Shown here: piece by piece, positions 6,316-8,971 of the stretch
Layout of the letters: each line of letters begins with the position of its first letter
How positions within the stretch are numbered: the first letter of the stretch is position 1
Assembly (NCBI GenBank): GCA_030668065.1
Contig: DAOUUS010000048.1
Location: forward strand, 1-8,971
Length of the DNA: 8,971 nucleotides
DNA from: Candidatus Methanophagales archaeon
GTDB lineage: Archaea > Halobacteriota > Syntropharchaeia > Alkanophagales > Methanospirareceae
Reading direction: 5' to 3'
The notes under the pieces: generated by a model
The model's input: the letters and a program-made list of their open reading frames with translations, nothing else
Told to the model about the DNA's origin: nothing
The model's database searches: none
Position numbers and translations under genes: made by a program

Positions 6316-7020
6316 TTAGTCTCTTCTGCGTTTGCGGTTGTTGAAGAAGAACATTAGCCCCAGTATTCCTGCAACTGGTATTGCAATTGTCGAGAATTCG
6401 GGTATTTCTGTGTTTTCGATATTCACCTGGTAGTCTTCAACTTCGCCATCAGGAGCATTTCCTCTGTAGGATTTACACTTGTTCAATTGGCTGCAGAAGC
6501 GGAAACGTGCGAAGGTCGTGCCAGTAGTTGCCCCTTGCGGCACATCAAACGTCAGTTCGTTGTGTTCTGGTGTCAACGGCACGTCTGTGAAAATCTGCTC
6601 GCCTGTGTCTTCCCAGTCGTCGTCTGCGTTAAAGTCTATCCACGCATTCAAATAGCCCGTTTTGGACAAAGGCGCGATTACAGTCACCTGCACCGTGGCC
6701 TGATTGCCAGCCGTTAATGGTCCAAAGCTAACACCATCCTCGTCATCAATGCTGCTGTTGTCATCGCCGGTGGCCTCGGAGTCTGGTTGACCATCGTTCT
6801 CATGGTCCCATTTATAGCCCAAGTAATATCCCCTGCCGTAGTTGCCATCACCATGATTGGCACCCTCAGTCCCCTGCGTGGGATAAGGATCCGGTGCATC
6901 GCCCCAGTCATAGTGACATGCGGCTGCGGTTCCAATCATAGCGACTGCCGAGACTACAAAGACAACAACAAACATACTTAAAATCCTGTTCGCATACCTT
7001 AGTTTTTTTGTTTTACCCAT
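6316..7020 (-). CDS. Exported GEVED-domain surface protein with PEF-CTERM sorting signal
   Basis: A 234-residue predicted cell-surface protein. The N-terminus is a Sec-type signal: basic residues 3-12, hydrophobic core ~14-30, and an AAA segment at 32-34 for cleavage before C35. Mature sequence opens with DWGDAPDPYPT (38-48), followed by an acidic, Gly/Asp-rich stretch (50-96). The beta-rich GEVED-type domain has WIDFNADDDWEDTGEQIF (127-144, possibly Ca-binding) and GEVEDYQV (192-199). Two cysteines (176, 182) could form a disulfide. The C-terminus has the tripartite sorting signal: PEF (207-209), a hydrophobic segment (~211-226) and RKRRR (229-233), as in PEF-CTERM proteins processed by archaeosortase C. 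No archaeosortase gene is in the window. The ATG at 7020 follows AAAGGAG by eight bases. The gene appears monocistronic, with its own TATA box and terminator. The surface role is firm, the specific function unknown. Confidence 0.92.
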   Translation of the reverse strand: MGKTKKLRYANRILSMFVVVFVVSAVAMIGTAAACHYDWGDAPDPYPTQGTEGANHGDGNYGRGYYLGYKWDHENDGQPDSEATGDDNSSIDDEDGVSFGPLTAGNQATVQVTVIAPLSKTGYLNAWIDFNADDDWEDTGEQIFTDVPLTPEHNELTFDVPQGATTGTTFARFRFCSQLNKCKSYRGNAPDGEVEDYQVNIENTEIPEFSTIAIPVAGILGLMFFFNNRKRRRD

Positions 7021-7028
7021 TTTATCAT

Positions 7029-7035
7029 CTCCTTT
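7029..7035 (-). promoter_or_regulatory. PEF-CTERM gene ribosome binding site
   Basis: Minus-strand AAAGGAG lies eight bases before the ATG at 7020. An out-of-frame ATG directly abuts it and is too close to be used. This is the strongest ribosome site in the window and suggests good expression. Confidence 0.75.
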
Positions 7036-7055
7036 TTTGTTTTTTCATGGTTTTC

Positions 7056-7064
7056 GTTTTATAG
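7056..7064 (-). promoter_or_regulatory. Candidate TATA box of the PEF-CTERM gene
   Basis: Minus-strand CTATAAAAC is centred 40 bases before the ATG at 7020. A start ~26 bases downstream would give a leader of about 14 bases that just includes the AAAGGAG site. Confidence 0.55.
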
Positions 7065-7100
7065 CAGCACTCAAACCACACCAAAGGCAAATTCCTTTAG

Positions 7101-7129
7101 TAACGCTTTGTTTCTCTACGGTAAAGCGC
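7101..7129. repeat. Palindromic element, copy 1 (upstream of PEF-CTERM gene)
   Basis: CGCTTT (7104-7109) and AAAGCG (7123-7128) form an inverted repeat with a 13-base spacer. The outer ten bases TAACGCTTTG are identical to copy 2 at 7413-7422. It lies about 40 bases upstream of the PEF-CTERM TATA candidate and downstream of the UPF0058 stop, a plausible operator site. Function is inferred. Confidence 0.5.
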
Positions 7130-7182
7130 AGTAGAAACCGACTGTGTGCGTCTGCCTATCGTCACCTTGTGGTATCTTTTTG

Positions 7183-7404
7183 CTATTTGCTCACCCGGAA
7201 ATTGTTCCTTGCCGCTAACGCTACAAGTTCGTTTCCGAGGATTAAGACCGCTTGCTTGTGGTCATTTTTGCTCCTATGTACCTGAAACGGAGTAATCGCC
7301 AATGCGTTGTACCTCTCGAAATCACAGTCCACACCCTCTAGTTCACAATACTTCTTCAACGGTGCCAACAACAAATGTAGATGTACCAGCTCTTCTTTCT
7401 TCAT
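7183..7404 (-). CDS. UPF0058 family small protein
   Basis: A 73-residue cytosolic protein matching the archaeal UPF0058 family, whose function is not established. Family features are the start MKKEELVHLH, a helical first half (residues 1-25), the central F-x-x-Y-x-A-L-x-I-T-P segment (29-39), and VHRSK with a following His (42-49: H43, R44, S45, K46, H49), ending in a helix LILGNELVALAA. The His-rich core suggests a possible metal or nucleotide site, but that is speculation. The ATG at 7404 fits the family start. A GTG in frame 13 codons upstream (7443) would add residues with no family match and would run through a palindromic element. There is no clear ribosome site before 7404, so the mRNA may be leaderless or short-leadered. 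It precedes the PEF-CTERM gene by 162 bases on the same strand. Confidence 0.85.
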   Translation of the reverse strand: MKKEELVHLHLLLAPLKKYCELEGVDCDFERYNALAITPFQVHRSKNDHKQAVLILGNELVALAARNNFRVSK

Positions 7405-7412
7405 TTTTATCT

Positions 7413-7440
7413 TAACGCTTTGCTGTTTACCTAAAAGCGT
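7413..7440. repeat. Palindromic element, copy 2 (directly upstream of UPF0058 gene)
   Basis: ACGCTTT (7415-7421) and AAAGCGT (7434-7440) form a perfect seven-base inverted repeat with a 12-base spacer. The first ten bases TAACGCTTTG equal copy 1, and the minus-strand copies also share GCTTT and GTA-A-A at similar positions. It covers roughly -9 to -36 relative to the UPF0058 ATG, so a protein bound here would sit over the core promoter. Function is inferred. Confidence 0.5.
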
Positions 7441-7646
7441 CACAATACTAATTGTAATTGGCTGTATTTATGAGTTCCGGTCGTTTCTAATCAGTACCGA
7501 ATTTGATTACGTAGTAAATAATTTTACAATATGCTACAACATTTTTTAAAGTGACATTTGTGTTTTGATGCCGTATTTTTACCAGCCGGTCTAACAAAAA
7601 GAAACATAAATCTTTAACTTGTGATAGGAAACTTAGTGGTGTTTTT
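7441..7646. other. Divergent intergenic region between UPF0058 and M20 genes
   Basis: AT-rich, with no convincing gene on either strand. It contains a small inverted repeat TTAC-N3-GTAA (7507-7517). A TATA-like CATAAATC (7605-7612) is centred ~38 bases before the M20 ATG and would give a leader of about 12 bases. GGTG (7638-7641), five bases before the ATG, matches the archaeal 16S tail and is the likely M20 ribosome site. Confidence 0.4.
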
Positions 7647-8909
7647 ATGGAAGAGCGAAAAAGAGCGGCATTGGCAAAATCAGTAGAGCAAAAAGAGAAA
7701 GAACTTATCGGTTGGCTTACGGAATTAGTCGGGATACCCACGTTCGTGCCGCCGGGTGAGAACTATGGCAAGATAGTAGATTGGCTATTTCCCGTGCTCA
7801 AGGGTTTCGGATTCCAGTGCGAACGGATAGAGATGCCCGAGGATGTTTATGCAACAAAACAAAAGAACGATGAGTTGATAGGAGAAAGAGCGAACCTGCT
7901 TGCTACTAAAGATACGGGTGCCGCGGAAAGCGTGGTGATATACACGCATCTGGATGTTGTACCGGCAGGCGAAGGCTGGAGTGCACCGCCGTTTGAGACG
8001 GTAATAAAAAACGATAGAGTATATGGACGTGGTGTCGCGGACTCGAAAGGTAGCGTTGCTTCGCTTTTGACTGCTTTAAGCGTAATGCACGAGCAGAATT
8101 GGGCGAGCAAGTATAATCTCACAGTTGCGTTGACCACAGATGAGGAAATCGGGCCTTATTCAGGGTTGTGCTACTTCGCAGATGCCGGACTGCTCCGAGG
8201 CGACTATTGCCTCTGTATGGACGGCGATAACGAAGGAATTGCGATAGCCACGAACGGCGTTTTGAATTGGGAGATAAAAGTACAGGGCAAATCATGCCAT
8301 AGCTCTATCCCGTTTATGGGCGTTAACGCGATAGAAGCTGCGAAAACCGTGATGCACGAGTTAGAAAGCTTGAAAGAGACGGTAGAGCGTAGGGAATCAA
8401 AAGCACCGTGTAGTCCGCATATGACTGATATAAGTGGTCAGGAACACATAAAACCTGTTTTTAACGTTACGATGATAAACGCGGGTGTAAAGGAGAATAT
8501 TATACCACCGAGTTGCACGTTACGGGGTGATCGTAGATATATCCCGGAAGAAGACGTGGAAACGGTGTTGAAAGAGTTCGAGGCTGCGGTAGAAGCCATA
8601 AAAACGAAGCACGGGATAGACTTAGAGCTGTTTTGCAAACCCGGATACCCGCCTATGTTCACTGAGCAGCACAACGAATGGGTAATAAAGGTACAGGACG
8701 CGGCATCTGACGCTTTTGGCGTTGCTAAAACGTTAATCGGTGTGCAGGGTGGTTTGGATGTCGCTTATGCCGTTCAGAAGACGAAGCAGCCGGTTTGCGC
8801 TTTCGGTGTTGGCAGTTTCATGGATAGTAATGCTCATGGTGCGGATGAAAACGTCATGATACAAGATTTAAAAGATTATGTGCGGTTTTTGGTGGGGTTG
8901 TTGACTTAG
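7647..8909 (+). CDS. M20 family metallopeptidase / deacylase (ArgE/DapE/ACY1 type)
   Basis: Predicted cytosolic di-zinc hydrolase that cleaves an amide or peptide bond in a small acyl-amino acid or peptide. It has 420 residues, full length for the family. In order: THLDVVPAG with ligand H101 and D103, GRGVADSKG with bridging D132, TTDEEIG with general base E166 and ligand E167, D192 in CMDGD as a further ligand candidate, a dimerisation (lid) domain at about 205-325 (starting after GVLNWEIKVQG and containing SCHSSIPFMGVNA), and the final ligand H397 in NAHGADENV. All catalytic positions are present. The ATG at 7647 has GGTG five bases upstream. Family members include acetylornithine deacetylase, succinyl-diaminopimelate desuccinylase and dipeptidases. 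The substrate cannot be assigned, and no arginine or lysine pathway gene is adjacent. A further gene starts 10 bases after its stop and is probably co-transcribed. Confidence 0.93.
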   Translation: MEERKRAALAKSVEQKEKELIGWLTELVGIPTFVPPGENYGKIVDWLFPVLKGFGFQCERIEMPEDVYATKQKNDELIGERANLLATKDTGAAESVVIYTHLDVVPAGEGWSAPPFETVIKNDRVYGRGVADSKGSVASLLTALSVMHEQNWASKYNLTVALTTDEEIGPYSGLCYFADAGLLRGDYCLCMDGDNEGIAIATNGVLNWEIKVQGKSCHSSIPFMGVNAIEAAKTVMHELESLKETVERRESKAPCSPHMTDISGQEHIKPVFNVTMINAGVKENIIPPSCTLRGDRRYIPEEDVETVLKEFEAAVEAIKTKHGIDLELFCKPGYPPMFTEQHNEWVIKVQDAASDAFGVAKTLIGVQGGLDVAYAVQKTKQPVCAFGVGSFMDSNAHGADENVMIQDLKDYVRFLVGLLT

Positions 8910-8918
8910 GGGTGTTAA

Positions 8919-8971
8919 GTGAAAAAGCACAAGAAAAAATCAAAACTGATAGTCGCAGAGGTCACAGATAG
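8919..8971 (+). CDS. Start of an unidentified gene running off the right edge
   Basis: A GTG at 8919 opens a frame that stays open to the window end (17 complete codons: MKKHKKKSKLIVAEVTD). GGTG (8911-8914) sits four bases upstream and acts as a plausible ribosome site, overlapping the area just after the M20 stop. A lysine-rich start followed by a beta-strand-like LIVAEV is visible, but too little remains to name a family. Gene order implies an operon with the M20 gene. Confidence 0.5.
   Translation, partial: MKKHKKKSKLIVAEVTD

Noticed and set aside
7037..7285. Rightward 82-residue frame across the PEF-CTERM upstream region and UPF0058 3' end
   Set aside because: It overlaps UPF0058 coding sequence and the PEF-CTERM promoter on the opposite strand. 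No ribosome site or recognisable domain.
7405..7443. GTG 7443 as the start of the UPF0058 protein
   Set aside because: The added 13 residues are not family-like, the palindromic element lies in this stretch, and the family normally begins at MKKEEL.
1..8971. CRISPR array, insertion sequence or prophage signature
   Set aside because: No regularly spaced repeats, transposase motifs, terminal inverted repeats or phage genes were seen. The paired palindromes at 7101 and 7413 are only two and flank no mobile gene.

Overview
The window looks like chromosomal DNA of a euryarchaeon. Supporting signs are an archaeal-type alanyl-tRNA synthetase, an archaeal-type lumazine synthase, a UPF0058-family protein (an archaeal family), a PEF-CTERM surface protein and TATA-like promoters. 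GC content is moderate (about 45-50 % in most genes by hand count), with a few AT-rich stretches. A methanogen- or ANME-related lineage (Methanosarcinales, Syntrophoarchaeum or Methanophagales type) is my best guess from the PEF-CTERM protein and the sequence style. This is an inference, not a demonstrated placement.

Layout. Positions 1-4285 read rightward: the 3' nine-tenths or so of alaS, then 27 bases later a TrkA-type (RCK) potassium-channel regulatory protein, then after a 111-base gap a Dgt-like HD-domain dNTP triphosphohydrolase. A 96-base convergent gap with a run of ten G follows. Next is ribH (leftward, 4382-4810), and divergent from it a LivF-type ABC ATPase that has lost its first ~70 residues, including Walker A. 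Convergent with that is a leftward phosphoribosyltransferase (5456-6133). Then come a leftward GEVED-domain/PEF-CTERM exported protein (6316-7020) with its own TATA box, strong ribosome site and textbook hairpin-plus-U terminator, and a leftward 73-residue UPF0058 protein (7183-7404). The rightward part resumes with an M20-family metallopeptidase/deacylase (7647-8909), followed by the first 17 codons of another gene that runs off the window.

How the genes fit together. Most are housekeeping genes: tRNA charging, K+ uptake control, nucleotide turnover and salvage, riboflavin synthesis, and hydrolysis of amino-acid derivatives. No dedicated multi-gene system is visible. The more unusual parts are the truncated livF abutting the ribH control region, a pair of near-identical ~28-base palindromic elements at 7101-7129 and 7413-7440 that lie upstream of the PEF-CTERM gene and the UPF0058 gene, and the surface protein itself, which needs an archaeosortase encoded elsewhere. 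No CRISPR array, transposase, rRNA or complete tRNA was found.
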